Positions 40,942 through 50,448 of a stretch of DNA of 64,000 bases are shown here, in pieces. The DNA is from Streptomyces flaveus (GTDB lineage Bacteria > Actinomycetota > Actinomycetes > Streptomycetales > Streptomycetaceae): NCBI RefSeq assembly GCF_014647675.1, contig NZ_BMPQ01000006.1:111129-175128 (forward strand), in the 5' to 3' direction. Within the stretch, counting starts at the first letter, position 1. Every line of letters begins with the position of its first letter. Under the pieces are notes generated by a model, which saw only the letters and a program-made list of their open reading frames with translations, ran no database searches and had not been told where the DNA came from. A program made the translations under genes and the position numbers.

Positions 40942-43401
40942 TCAGTTCACCGCATCCACCTCGTCCTCCGCGAGTTCCACGTCGTACACCAGCGGCCCCT
41001 CGCCGACCGTCACAGAACGGGCGCGGGTGGCATGCCCGGGCGCCATGGCCGACAGGAGGTAGGAGCCTGGCTCGGGCACCGAGACGATGTACGAACCGTC
41101 GGCCAGAGAGGTCACCCGGTCGAGGCGGAGGCCACCGCCCTGGGAGTACAGGGTCAGTACGGCCCCCTCGACCGGCTCCCCGTCCCCACCGCGTACGAAG
41201 CCGTGGACCACGGTGGAGTGCCCCTCATCGTCGGGCACGCGCGCGCGGGGCACGTTTTCGACAGCCCCGACGGACCCGACAGCCCCGGCGGCCTCCTCCC
41301 GCGGCTCCACAGCCAGATGCGGCAGCCGCTTCTCCAGCCAGTCCGGCAGCCACCAGTTGGAGTTCCCCAGGAGGTGCATCGCGGCCGGCACCAGTGCCGT
41401 ACGCAGGATGAACGCGTCGAGCGCGACCGCCGCGGCCAGTCCGATGCCCGCCATCGCGCCCTCCAGGTCACCGCTGAGCACGAAGGCCGAGAAGACGCAG
41501 ATCATGATCAGGGCAGCGGAGTTGATGACCCGGCTGGTCTCGGCGAGGCCCACCCGGACCGCCCGCGCGTTGTCCTTGGTGTGCACCCACTCCTCGTGCA
41601 TACGGCTCACCAGGAACACCTGGTAGTCCATCGAAAGACCGAAGAGCAGCGACAGCATGATGACCGGCAGGAAGGCGGTGATCGGCCCCTCCTTGCCGAC
41701 GCCGAGGAGTTCGGTACCCCAGCCCCACTGGAAGATCGCGACCAGTACACCGAACGACGCGGCTGCCGCGATCAGGTTCATCAGGGCGGCCGTCAGCGGA
41801 ACCACCAGGGAGCGGAAGGCCACCAGGAGGAGCAGGAAACCGAGCGTGATGATCGCCGCGACGAAGTACGGCAGCCGGTCGCCGGTCACGGACGCGAAGT
41901 CCTTGAAGACGGCGGTCACTCCGCCCACATGGGCCTCGGTCCCGGACTCCGGGATCACGTCGTCCCGCAGCCGGTCGATCAGCTGGTCCGTCTGCTCGGA
42001 CTGCGGTGAAGTGGTCGGCACGACCTGGATCACCGTGATGCCCTGGGAGGGCGGCGCGGCGGCGACCTGCGCGACACCCTCCGTCGAGCGGATGGCCGAG
42101 ACGAGCGCGTCCGTGTCGCCGCGTTCCGCGACCACCTGGAGCGGGCCGTTGAAGCCGGGCCCGAAGCCCTCGGCGAGCAGGTCGTACGCCTGTCGTGTGG
42201 TCGTCGACTCCTGGTGGTTGCCCTGGTCGGTGGCACCGAGCCGGAGCGACAGGACGGGCAGCGCCAGGATCACCATCGCGACCAGTGCCATGACGGCGAC
42301 CGAGCGCGGGCGCCTCTCGACGAACCCGGACCAGCGTGCCGCAAGCCCGCTCGCCTCCTCGGACTCCGGTCCCGCGGCGGCGAGCCGGCGCCGCTGCCTA
42401 CGGCTGAGGACGCGCATGCCGAGCAGTCCCAGGAGCGCGGGCAACAGGGTCGTCGCGGCCAGGACGCTCAGGACGACCGTCAGCGAGGTCGCGATGACCA
42501 CGCCGTCCAGGAAGCGCAGGTTCATCACCAGCATTCCGGCGAGCGCGATGCACACCGTGCCGCCCGCGAACAGCACCGCCCGGCCCGAGGTGTTGAGGGC
42601 CGTGACGGCCGCCTCCTCGGGTTTCATCCCGCGCAGGATGCCCTTCCGGTGCCGCGTCACGATGAACAGCGCGTAGTCGATACCGACGCCGAGGCCGATC
42701 AACGAGCCGAGCAGCGGGGCGACTTCGGGTACGTCGGTGACATGGCTGAGCAGCGAGGTCGCCATCAGGCCCGTACCGAGCGCCGCGATCGCGACGACGA
42801 GCGGCAGCAGCATCGAGAAGAACGAGCCGAAGGCGACGAAGAGGACCACGGCCGCGGCCACGATGCCGACCAACTCGGCGATGCCGGTGGGCGGCTCCTG
42901 GACGCGGGTGATCGCCTGGCCGCCCAGCTCCACCTGGAGACCGGCGTGTTCGGCGTTCTGCGCCGTGTCGACGACGTCCTCGACCAGTTCCTTGGGAACG
43001 CTGTTCGCCTGCTCGGTGAAGGTCACCTGGGCATAGGCGATCCGCCCGTCCTCACTGATCTGTGCGGCCCCCTGGGCGGCGTACGGGCTGCTGACCTCGC
43101 CGACGCCCTCCATGCGCCCGATCTCCTCGAGCGCGGGCTCGATCCGGGAGCGTACGGACTCGTCCCGTACCGTTCCGTCGTCGACCTTCCACACCACCGT
43201 GTCGGTGTCGCCCGAGCTCTGCGGGAAGGCCTTCTCCATCAGGTCGTACGCGCGTGTGGAGTCCGTGTTCGGGAGGGAGAAGGTGTTCGCGTAGTCCGTG
43301 CCCGCGGCGGAACCCGCGAACCCGACGCCGAACAGTGCCCCCACCCACAGCAACAGGACCACCAGCCGGTGCCGATAGCACCACCGTGCCAATGTCGCCA
43401 C
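40942..43401 (-). CDS. MMPL-family RND transporter with C-terminal carboxypeptidase-regulatory-like domain
   Basis: An 819-residue RND-type transporter with about 12 spans in two halves. MMPL landmarks: AARWCYRHRLVV-type start, GLGVGIDYALFIVTRHRKGI (loop motif near residue 245) and LFGLSMDYQVFLVSRMHEEW in the second half, containing the proton-relay GxxxDY motif. Beyond the last span and a short linker there is an extra 85-residue domain (VHGFVRGGDGEPVEGAVLTL, SLADGSYIVSVPEPGSYLLS) that looks like a carboxypeptidase-regulatory or prealbumin-like beta-sandwich. This is unusual for MMPL proteins. GTG 43401 follows AAGGAG. Substrate could be lipid or a hydrophobic drug. Confidence 0.9.
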   Translation of the reverse strand: MATLARWCYRHRLVVLLLWVGALFGVGFAGSAAGTDYANTFSLPNTDSTRAYDLMEKAFPQSSGDTDTVVWKVDDGTVRDESVRSRIEPALEEIGRMEGVGEVSSPYAAQGAAQISEDGRIAYAQVTFTEQANSVPKELVEDVVDTAQNAEHAGLQVELGGQAITRVQEPPTGIAELVGIVAAAVVLFVAFGSFFSMLLPLVVAIAALGTGLMATSLLSHVTDVPEVAPLLGSLIGLGVGIDYALFIVTRHRKGILRGMKPEEAAVTALNTSGRAVLFAGGTVCIALAGMLVMNLRFLDGVVIATSLTVVLSVLAATTLLPALLGLLGMRVLSRRQRRRLAAAGPESEEASGLAARWSGFVERRPRSVAVMALVAMVILALPVLSLRLGATDQGNHQESTTTRQAYDLLAEGFGPGFNGPLQVVAERGDTDALVSAIRSTEGVAQVAAAPPSQGITVIQVVPTTSPQSEQTDQLIDRLRDDVIPESGTEAHVGGVTAVFKDFASVTGDRLPYFVAAIITLGFLLLLVAFRSLVVPLTAALMNLIAAAASFGVLVAIFQWGWGTELLGVGKEGPITAFLPVIMLSLLFGLSMDYQVFLVSRMHEEWVHTKDNARAVRVGLAETSRVINSAALIMICVFSAFVLSGDLEGAMAGIGLAAAVALDAFILRTALVPAAMHLLGNSNWWLPDWLEKRLPHLAVEPREEAAGAVGSVGAVENVPRARVPDDEGHSTVVHGFVRGGDGEPVEGAVLTLYSQGGGLRLDRVTSLADGSYIVSVPEPGSYLLSAMAPGHATRARSVTVGEGPLVYDVELAEDEVDAVN

Positions 43402-43599
43402 GCCTCAACGCTCCTTAGTTGTCGGTCGGTTGGTCCCCCAGGTCCTGCGGCTCAGCATCGACTGCACGGCCCGGGCGTGGACACGGCAGGGCCATGACTC
43501 TCAAGGAACTCCAAAGAGCGCGGCGGCCCCGATGTCAGTGCCCCGGCCGATACTGGGGACATGACCGCTCACATGGGGCACGAGGGGGAGGCCGGGGAC

Positions 43600-44289
43600 A
43601 TGGGCGCGCACGAGGGGGCCACCGTCCTGGTCGTCGAGGACGAGCCGAGCATCGCCGACGTCCTGGCCATCGCCCTGCGCTACCACCGCTTCGAGGTGAT
43701 GACGGCGGGCACCGTCCGGGCGGCGCTCACCCTCGCCGAGCGCACGCGCCCCGACGCCGCGCTCCTCGACGTGATGCTGCCGGACGGCGACGGCCGGGCC
43801 CTTGGCCGCGAACTGCGCGAGCGCCGGCCGGACCTGGCGCTGGTGTTCCTGACCGCGCGCGATGCGCCCGCAGAGATCGTCGGGGCGCTCGGCTTCGGCG
43901 ACGACTACATCACCAAGCCGTTCAACATCGACGAGGTCGTCGCCCGCATCACCGCGGTCCTGCGCCGCACCCGCCCGACCGACGTCCTCCCCCAACGCCC
44001 ACCCCTGCGCTACGGCGATCTGGAGCTGGACGAGACGACGTACTCCGTGCACCGCGCGGGCCGCTCGGTGGAACTCACCCCGACGGAATACGCGCTGCTG
44101 CGCTTCCTGGTGCGCAACGACGGGCGGATCGTGCCCAAGGAGCAACTCCTGCGCCACGTCTGGCAGTACGAGCACTCGGCGGAGTCGACGGTCGTGGAGA
44201 CGTACATCAGCTATCTGCGGCGCAAGCTCGACTCCCTCGGCGCGCCCGTGATCACGACCCGCCGAGGCGTGGGATACGGGCTCGCGTGA
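43600..44289 (+). CDS. Two-component response regulator, OmpR family
   Basis: A 229-residue response regulator. Receiver: VLVVEDEPSIADVL, Asp57 in DAALLDVMLPDGDG, FLTAR, and Lys in YITKPFNIDEV. C-terminal winged HTH: ELTPTEYALLRFLVRNDGRI, VVETYISYLRRKLDSLGAPV, TTRRGVGYGL. ATG 43600 was chosen because a GGGGGAG site lies nine bases upstream; an earlier in-frame ATG (43561) has a poor site. It overlaps the kinase gene as GTGA, a translationally coupled pair. Divergent from the MMPL transporter with 198 bases between, which may be a target. Confidence 0.93.
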   Translation: MGAHEGATVLVVEDEPSIADVLAIALRYHRFEVMTAGTVRAALTLAERTRPDAALLDVMLPDGDGRALGRELRERRPDLALVFLTARDAPAEIVGALGFGDDYITKPFNIDEVVARITAVLRRTRPTDVLPQRPPLRYGDLELDETTYSVHRAGRSVELTPTEYALLRFLVRNDGRIVPKEQLLRHVWQYEHSAESTVVETYISYLRRKLDSLGAPVITTRRGVGYGLA

Positions 44290-45746
44290 CCAGCAGGGGC
44301 CGTTGCCGCAAAGGCATCCACTCGCTGCGCGGCCAGCTGACGCTGGCGAACGTGGCGATGCTGGCGCTGGGCATCGTCGTGGCAACCGCGGGGGCCCTCA
44401 TGGGCATGCGGACCTACCTGCTGGACAGCGTCGACACCCAACTGAAGGCGACCCGCGACTCGATCGGGGACTCCAGACTCACCCTCAAGCAGGTCGACTC
44501 GCTGAGCGCCCTGGCCGCCGTACGCGCCCGGGTCTCGCCCATCCCCTCCGACAAGGAGGCGGACGCCGACTCGTGGGTGCAGGACGGCATCTTCGTGGCG
44601 GTGGACGATCAGGGGCGTCCCACGGCCATCGGCCCCTTCGTGCCCACCGAGACCCAGCGCGCGCTCGCCGCGGCGGTGGACGACCCGGCCGCCCTCCGCG
44701 GCGACGAGGAACCGCACGACCTCAGACTGGACGGCACCCCCTACCGGGTCACCGCCGCGCCCCTGGCCGACGGCACCACGGTGCTGATGGCCAGGTCGAC
44801 CGGGTCCGTGCACGAGGTGATCCGCAAGGCGGCCGTACTCGACTTCACCGTCGGCGCCCTGCTGCTCGCGCTGCTCGGCGTACTGACGATGCTCAGCGTG
44901 CGGCGCCGGATGCGCCCCCTGGAGGACATGGTGGAGACCTCGTCGGCGATAGCCGAGGGGGATCTGACCCGCCGGGTGCCTTCCAGCCGGCATCCCACCG
45001 AGGAGGTCGAGCAGTTGCGGATCGCCCTCAACTCGATGCTGCACCAGGTCGAGTCGGCATACCGCACGCGCGAGCGCAGCGCGACCCAGCTGCGCCGTTT
45101 CGTCGCGGACGCCTCGCACGAGCTGCGTACGCCGCTGTCTGCGATCCGCGGCTATCTCCAGCTGTACGACAAGGGGATGCTGCGCGAACCGGGCGAGCGC
45201 AAGCGGGCCTGGGACCGGATGAACTGCGAGGCCGACCGCATGGGCCGCCTCGTCGACGAGCTGCTCACCCTGGCACGCCTCGACCAGCAGCCCGAACTGC
45301 GCTTCAAGAACGTCGACTTGAGCCGTCTCGTGCGCGACGCCGCCGAGGACCTGCGGGCCCAGCAGCCGGACCGCCCGGTGACGGTGGACGCCGACGGTGC
45401 CCTGCTCGTACAGGCCGACGAGTCGGGACTGCGCCAGGTCCTCGGCAACCTCGTCGGCAACATACGCACGCACACGCCCGCCGACGTACCGGCCACTCTC
45501 GCTCTGGAACGCCGGGACGGGGTCGTACGGCTGTGCGTCGCGGACGAAGGGCCGGGGCTCGCGGAGGAAGACGCAGCGCGGATCTTCGACCGGTTCTTCC
45601 GGGCGGGCGGCGGTGCGGGCAGCGGCCTGGGGATGGCGATCGTGCAGGGCGTGGTGACCGCGCACGGGGGCGAGGTCACGGTCCGGACGGCTCCGGGCAA
45701 GGGGCTGGCGGTGACGGTGACACTGCCGGGCCGGACGGGGGGCTGA
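44286..45746 (+). CDS. Sensor histidine kinase
   Basis: A 486-residue membrane kinase. Two spans (TLANVAMLALGIVVATAGAL and FTVGALLLALLGVLTMLSV) enclose an extracellular sensor of about 130 residues; then HAMP, dimerisation domain with His278 in ADASHELRTPLSAIRGY, and HATPase boxes GNLVGNIRTHT (N box), DEGPGLAEED and FRAGGGAGSGLGMAIVQGVV. The N box has two Asn as usual. Coupled to the response regulator by a GTGA overlap. It probably responds to an envelope or lipid signal. Confidence 0.93.
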   Translation: MTSRGRCRKGIHSLRGQLTLANVAMLALGIVVATAGALMGMRTYLLDSVDTQLKATRDSIGDSRLTLKQVDSLSALAAVRARVSPIPSDKEADADSWVQDGIFVAVDDQGRPTAIGPFVPTETQRALAAAVDDPAALRGDEEPHDLRLDGTPYRVTAAPLADGTTVLMARSTGSVHEVIRKAAVLDFTVGALLLALLGVLTMLSVRRRMRPLEDMVETSSAIAEGDLTRRVPSSRHPTEEVEQLRIALNSMLHQVESAYRTRERSATQLRRFVADASHELRTPLSAIRGYLQLYDKGMLREPGERKRAWDRMNCEADRMGRLVDELLTLARLDQQPELRFKNVDLSRLVRDAAEDLRAQQPDRPVTVDADGALLVQADESGLRQVLGNLVGNIRTHTPADVPATLALERRDGVVRLCVADEGPGLAEEDAARIFDRFFRAGGGAGSGLGMAIVQGVVTAHGGEVTVRTAPGKGLAVTVTLPGRTGG

Positions 45747-45806
45747 CGGCTGGGAGGCCGGATCCCGGAGGCGGTCAGGCCTCTGGGAGTCCGACTCCCG
45801 GGGCAG

Positions 45807-47177
45807 TCAGGCCTGCCTGGAGGCCAGTTCCACGATCGTGACGTCGGACGGCGCGCCCACCCGCGTCGGCGGCCCCCACGCGCCGGCGCCCCTGGAGACG
45901 TACAACTGCGTGTCGCCGTAGCGCTCCAGGCCCGCGACGGTCGGGTTGGCGAGGGCCGCGACGAAGTTGCCGGGCCAGAGCTGGCCGCCGTGCGAGTGAC
46001 CGGAGAGCTGGAGGTCCACGCCGTGGTCCACGGCGTCGTGGATCTGCACCGGCTGATGGGCGAGCAGCACACACGCGCGTGCCCGGTCGCGGTCGCCCAG
46101 CGCCTTCTCGAAGTCGGGCCCCTGCCCCTCGTCCTCACCCGACACGTCGTTGACACCGGCGAGGTCGAAGCCGGGCATCTCCGTACGTACGTTCTCCATG
46201 GGCGTCATTCCCAGTTCGCGTACGTGCTCGACCCACTGTTCGGCGCCGGAGATGTACTCGTGATTGCCGGTGACGAAGTACGAGCCGTGCCGCGCCCTCA
46301 GCTGGGCGAGCGGTGCGGCGGCGGGCCCGAGGTCCTTCACGGAACCGTCGACGAGATCGCCCACGACCGCGATGAGGTCGGGCTGAGTCGAGTTGATGGT
46401 GTCGACGACCTTCTGGGCGAACCCACGCCCGAGCACGGGGCTCAGGTGGATATCGCTGACCACGGCGATCCGGAACCCGTGCGCGCTCCGCGGCAGCTTG
46501 GCGAGCGGCACGGTCACCCGCTTCACCTTCGGCCCGCGCAGCACGCCGTACGTCCCGTACCCGACCGTCCCCAACGCGGCGGCGGCAGCGGCGCCACCGA
46601 CGACACGCGACACGAACAGACGCCGGGAGGGACCACTGGCGGCAGGACCGGACGTGGCCGCGGCCTCCGAACCGTCGTCAGGAGTGTCCTCGCCACCATC
46701 ACCCTGGCCCTCGCCCTCGGAAACGGGCTTCGCTGCGCCGGAACCGGGCTTCCCCGCCCCCGCCCCCACGACGGCATCAGGCGCGGCAACGGCCACCGGC
46801 TCGCGCTCGCCCACTGCTTCAGGTGCGTCAGGTGCCTCAGGTACGTCAGGCGCTGAACGTCGCTCGACAACCCGCCGTACGAGGAGCCGTACGACCTCTC
46901 CCACGAGCAACGCGAGCGTGAGATAGAGCATGATGGCCAGCCACAGGAACCCCGGCCACCCGAGCACCTGTTGGAGCCAGAACGGCGCCCCGCTCCGCTC
47001 GGCGGTCATCGCCGCGACGAAGATCAGCGGCCCGGCGATGAACACGGCGGCACCCGCGCGCCGGGCGAGCCCCGGCCCGGTGGTCGTGTCGCGCACCAGG
47101 CGACGCCACATGTACCAATGCAACCCGCCGAAGAGGGCCAGAACCAGCAAGATGATGAGCACAAAGACGATGGTCAC
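45807..47177 (-). CDS. Membrane-anchored metallophosphoesterase
   Basis: A 456-residue protein. Four N-terminal spans (IVFVLIILLVLALFGGLHWY, FIAGPLIFVAAM, FLWLAIMLYLTLALLVGEVV, and one near residue 190) enclose a Pro/Glu/Ala-rich loop. The calcineurin-like domain has VVSDIHLSP, VVGDLVDGSV, TGNHEYISG, LAHQP and SGHSHGGQLWPGN, i.e. the complete set of metal ligands. Membrane location suggests a role in phospholipid or cyclic-nucleotide turnover, as in UDP-diacylglucosamine or YkuE-like enzymes; the exact reaction is open. GTG 47177 with GGGAG upstream. Confidence 0.9.
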   Translation of the reverse strand: MTIVFVLIILLVLALFGGLHWYMWRRLVRDTTTGPGLARRAGAAVFIAGPLIFVAAMTAERSGAPFWLQQVLGWPGFLWLAIMLYLTLALLVGEVVRLLVRRVVERRSAPDVPEAPDAPEAVGEREPVAVAAPDAVVGAGAGKPGSGAAKPVSEGEGQGDGGEDTPDDGSEAAATSGPAASGPSRRLFVSRVVGGAAAAAALGTVGYGTYGVLRGPKVKRVTVPLAKLPRSAHGFRIAVVSDIHLSPVLGRGFAQKVVDTINSTQPDLIAVVGDLVDGSVKDLGPAAAPLAQLRARHGSYFVTGNHEYISGAEQWVEHVRELGMTPMENVRTEMPGFDLAGVNDVSGEDEGQGPDFEKALGDRDRARACVLLAHQPVQIHDAVDHGVDLQLSGHSHGGQLWPGNFVAALANPTVAGLERYGDTQLYVSRGAGAWGPPTRVGAPSDVTIVELASRQA

Positions 47178-47190
47178 GCGGAGGCTCCCG

Positions 47191-47433
47191 TTATGACGTG
47201 CGGTGAATGGCGCGAACTCCGCGCAACCCGATGAACCCGACGACCGTCCCAAGGACAAAGGAGACAACGGCGAGCGTCAGGTGCACCCAGAAGTACCCAG
47301 TCGGATCGCCCGCGTCGTCGAAGGCGAGCCCACTCCCGTCCGCCCACAAGTTCTTGACGAAAGTGATCCAGATGACCCAGCTCCACACCCCGAAGGCGAG
47401 CAGGAACCAGGAGACGGGACGGCTGAGCTTCAT
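47191..47433 (-). CDS. SCO4848-family membrane protein
   Basis: An 80-residue protein with two spans (PVSWFLLAFGVWSWVIWITF and WVHLTLAVVSFVLGTVVGFI), ending in a basic stretch (GLRGVRAIHRTS). It matches my memory of the small SCO4848 family that neighbours this metallophosphoesterase in Streptomyces. ATG 47433. It ends 13 bases before the phosphoesterase start, so the two are one transcription unit; its function is unknown. Confidence 0.85.
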   Translation of the reverse strand: MKLSRPVSWFLLAFGVWSWVIWITFVKNLWADGSGLAFDDAGDPTGYFWVHLTLAVVSFVLGTVVGFIGLRGVRAIHRTS

Positions 47434-47578
47434 ACGTTCAGTATCGCTGTCGTCGAGTGGTGGCCGCGTCCGGGGTGAGGAGACCCACAGCGAAGTGGGC
47501 CACAGTGGAGAGGGCGGCAGCGGAGAGGGCGGTACGGCTTCCCGTCCGGGGCCAGGTACGTTCTCGTCCGTGTCCGCC

Positions 47579-48880
47579 ATGAAAAAGACCGCCAAGTCCT
47601 CCTTGCTGGTCACTTCCGCCACCTTGCTGACCTTGTCGCTCACCGCGACCGCGATCGCCGGCGGGCCCGCTGTCGCGGATGGAACGCCGACACCGAGTCA
47701 GAAAGCGTCCCCGAAGGCCAGCACATCGCCCACCGCCACGCCCCCGGCGGACATGTCGACCGTGGGCGGCGCCCAACTCGGCAAGGCGGGCACCCAGGTG
47801 AACCTCGGCACCGGTGCCCCGGTGCTCCCGAAGGACCTGAGCGCGCGCTCCTGGATCGTCGCGGACGCCGAGTCCGGCGATGTCCTGGCCGCGCACAACG
47901 CGCACTGGCGGCTGGCCCCGGCGAGCACCCTGAAGATGCTGTTCGCGGACACGCTGCTGCCGAAGTTCGGCAAGGACGAGAAGCACAAGGTGGTGCCCTC
48001 CGATCTGGCGGGCATCGGCCCGGGCTCCAGCATGGTCGGCATCAAGGAGGACGAGACGTACACGGTCCACGACCTGTGGCTCGGCGTCTTCCTTCGCTCC
48101 GGCAACGACGCCGTACGCGTGCTGTCCGCGATGAACGGCGGCGTCGAACCGACCGTCGAGGACATGAACGCGCACGCCGAGGAGCTCCAGGCCCTCGACA
48201 CGCACGTGGTCAGCCCGGACGGCTACGACGAGGTGGGGCAGGTGTCATCGGCGTACGACCTGACCCTCATCGCCCGTTCTGGCCTGCAGAAGAAGGACTT
48301 CCGGGAGTACGCCTCGACCGTGCGCGCCAAGTTCCCGGGCGAGACGAAGAAGAACAAGAAGGGCAAGACGACCCGTAAGTCCTTCGAGATCCAGAACACC
48401 AACCGACTCCTGACCGGCGACTACGGCCTCGACGTCTACAGGGGCATCGCGGGTGTGAAGAACGGCAACACCTCGAACGCGGGCTCCACCTTCACCGGGG
48501 TCGCCGAACGCGACGGCAAGGTGCTTCTCGTCACGATCATGAACCCCGAGAAGGAGGAGAGCAACGAGGTCTACAAGGAGACCGCCCGCCTTCTCGACTG
48601 GGGTTTCCAGGCGGCGGACAAGGTCGAGCCGGTGGGTGAGCTGGTGCCGCCGAAGGGTGCGGACACGGGTACGCAGCCGGGTACGGAGGCCTCCGGTGAG
48701 GCGGGCGGGTCCGGTGACGGCAGTCCTGTCGCCGCCTCGGCGCAGGAGGCGGGTTCTGGCGGCGTCGGTGTCGCGCTGGGGATCACCGGGGGCGTGCTCG
48801 TGCTCCTCGCCGGCGGGGTGTTCCTCGTCAACCGCCGCTGGCCGCTGCCCGACCTGGTGCGCCGCCGGCCGCGCCCCTGA
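47579..48880 (+). CDS. Secreted D-alanyl-D-alanine carboxypeptidase with C-terminal anchor
   Basis: A 433-residue penicillin-binding protein of the low-mass class (peptidase S11). Signal peptide MKKTAKSSLLVTSATLLTLS, then a Thr/Ser/Pro linker, catalytic motifs S116TLK119 (PASTLKML), S174GN176 and KNG (294-296) in GVKNGNTSNAG, the latter being the common actinobacterial form of KTG. A Gly/Ser/Ala linker and one C-terminal span (GVALGITGGVLVLLAGGVFL) with a basic tail follow, so the enzyme is membrane-anchored. It trims pentapeptides of peptidoglycan. A GTG nine bases upstream is an alternative start. Its 3' end overlaps that of the convergent YihY gene by 53 bases. Confidence 0.92.
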   Translation: MKKTAKSSLLVTSATLLTLSLTATAIAGGPAVADGTPTPSQKASPKASTSPTATPPADMSTVGGAQLGKAGTQVNLGTGAPVLPKDLSARSWIVADAESGDVLAAHNAHWRLAPASTLKMLFADTLLPKFGKDEKHKVVPSDLAGIGPGSSMVGIKEDETYTVHDLWLGVFLRSGNDAVRVLSAMNGGVEPTVEDMNAHAEELQALDTHVVSPDGYDEVGQVSSAYDLTLIARSGLQKKDFREYASTVRAKFPGETKKNKKGKTTRKSFEIQNTNRLLTGDYGLDVYRGIAGVKNGNTSNAGSTFTGVAERDGKVLLVTIMNPEKEESNEVYKETARLLDWGFQAADKVEPVGELVPPKGADTGTQPGTEASGEAGGSGDGSPVAASAQEAGSGGVGVALGITGGVLVLLAGGVFLVNRRWPLPDLVRRRPRP

Positions 48881-49805
48881 CGTCCACCCCTACGGTGCCC
48901 TCGGAGGAGTCGCCCGAGGCGTCGTCGGAGGAGCCGTCTGCGGGGGCGTCCGGGGAGTCGTTCTTCTGCGCCGCCGTCCAGGCGGCGCAGAAGAGCACCA
49001 GTTTCGCGGTGAAGTTGATCCACAGCAGCAGCGCGACGGGCACCCCGAAGGCGCCGTACATGCTCTTCGAGGCTACGCCGCTGATATAGCCGCTGAGCAG
49101 CAGCTTCAGCAGCTCGAACCCGACGGCGCCGATCAGCGCCGCGGTGAACAGCCGGCGGCGGGTCGGCTCGACGCCGGGCAGCAGCGTCAGGACGTACAGC
49201 AGGAGCAGGAAGTCGGCGAGGACGGCGATGGCGAACGCGGCGAGCTGCAGCAGCGCGCCGCCCCAGCCGCCCTCGTCGATGCCGAGCTGCCGGGAGGTCC
49301 AGCCGACCATCGTCGCCGCGACGGCGGACACGACGATCGTGACGAGCACGGCGCCGCCGAGGCCGACGAGGACCCCGGCGTCCTTGGCCTTGCTCAGCAC
49401 GGGGTTCTCGTCGGGCTCGGGCAGCTCCCACACCGCCCGCAGGCACTCGCGCATGGAGCCGACCCAGCCGATGCCGGTGAACAGCAGGACGGCGCCCGCG
49501 ATGACGCCGACGGTGCCGGCGTTGTCCACCAGCCCGCCGATGTCCAACTGGTCGGAGATGCCCGGGATCTGCTCGGCGATCTTGTCCTCGAGCTCTCGTT
49601 GCCCCTTCTGGTCGAGGGTCGCGGCGGCCACCGCGGCGGCGACGGTGATCAGCGGGAAGAGCGAGACGAAGCTGATGAAGGTCATCGCGGCAGCGAGCCG
49701 CGTCCACTTCACACGGTCCAGGCGTTCGTACGAGTGCCAGGCGTGCGTGGTCATCAGACGCGTGACGACCGGCCCGATGCCGGGGAGCTTTTTCAGCCAG
49801 TCCAT
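48828..49805 (-). CDS. YihY/virulence factor BrkB family membrane protein
   Basis: A 325-residue protein with about six spans. YihY signature segments are WTRLAAAMTFISFVSLFPLI, GVIAGAVLLFTGIGWVGSMR, VGVPVALLLWINFTAKLVLF-type end, and a hydrophilic Asp/Ser-rich C-terminal tail. The family (wrongly named ribonuclease BN) has unknown function, possibly transport or envelope maintenance. ATG 49805. Its last 53 coding bases overlap the convergent carboxypeptidase gene. Confidence 0.9.
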   Translation of the reverse strand: MDWLKKLPGIGPVVTRLMTTHAWHSYERLDRVKWTRLAAAMTFISFVSLFPLITVAAAVAAATLDQKGQRELEDKIAEQIPGISDQLDIGGLVDNAGTVGVIAGAVLLFTGIGWVGSMRECLRAVWELPEPDENPVLSKAKDAGVLVGLGGAVLVTIVVSAVAATMVGWTSRQLGIDEGGWGGALLQLAAFAIAVLADFLLLLYVLTLLPGVEPTRRRLFTAALIGAVGFELLKLLLSGYISGVASKSMYGAFGVPVALLLWINFTAKLVLFCAAWTAAQKNDSPDAPADGSSDDASGDSSEGTVGVDVRGAAGGAPGRAAASGG

Positions 49806-49863
49806 GATCCGAACCTGCCCTCTTCGCCGAGGACCCATGTCCGGGGTACCCCGGATGAGCAGA

Positions 49864-50448
49864 TCAGTGCGTGGGCAACGTGGTGTCGCCCGGCGTGGGT
49901 GCGCTCGTCTGCTCGGGCAGTACCGCTCCCCCGAAGACGAAGTCGCGGAGCCTGCGCCACACGCCGTCGGCGCCCTGCTCGTAGAGCGCGAAACCGGTGC
50001 ACGGCCACTCGGCCTCGTACTCGGACAGCTCCTCGTACGCCCGGTCCATCGCCTCGTCGTCGATGCCGTGCGCCACCGTGACATGCGGGTGGTACGGGAA
50101 CTGCAGTTCGCGTGCCACGGGCCCGGATGCGTCCCGGACCTGCTTCTGCAGCCACGTGCAGGCCTCGGCACCCTCGACGACCTGCACGTACACGACGGGC
50201 GACAGCGGGCGGAAGGTTCCTGTGCCGCTCAGCCGCATCGGGAAGGGGCGCCCGGCCGCCGCGACCTCGACGAGATGCGCCTCGATCGCGGGCAGCGCCG
50301 AGTCGTCGACCTCCGTCGGCGGCAGCAGCGTGACATGGGTGGGGATGCCGGAAGCGGCGGCGTCGCCGAAGCCCGTGCGCCGCTCCTGGAGCAGGCTGCC
50401 GTGTGGCTCCGGGACCGCGATCGACACACCGATCGTTACGGTCCCCAC
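49864..50448 (-). CDS. 2'-5' RNA ligase/2H phosphoesterase family protein
   Basis: A 194-residue protein of the 2H superfamily. The two HxT motifs are H38VT40 (THVTLLPP) and H122VT124 (HPHVTVAHG), with the expected spacing. Substrate binding involves the Arg/Leu-rich and aromatic strand between them. GTG 50448 has a GGAG site five bases upstream. Members act on 2',3'-cyclic phosphates or 2'-5' linkages; which of these applies is unknown. Upstream bases 50461-50515 contain short imperfect ttgtgcttg-type repeats. Confidence 0.9.
   Translation of the reverse strand: MGTVTIGVSIAVPEPHGSLLQERRTGFGDAAASGIPTHVTLLPPTEVDDSALPAIEAHLVEVAAAGRPFPMRLSGTGTFRPLSPVVYVQVVEGAEACTWLQKQVRDASGPVARELQFPYHPHVTVAHGIDDEAMDRAYEELSEYEAEWPCTGFALYEQGADGVWRRLRDFVFGGAVLPEQTSAPTPGDTTLPTH

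Noticed and set aside
45785..45799. Palindrome gggagtc-c-gactccc between kinase and phosphoesterase genes
   Set aside because: Loop too short for a strong hairpin; could be a weak bidirectional terminator but support is low.
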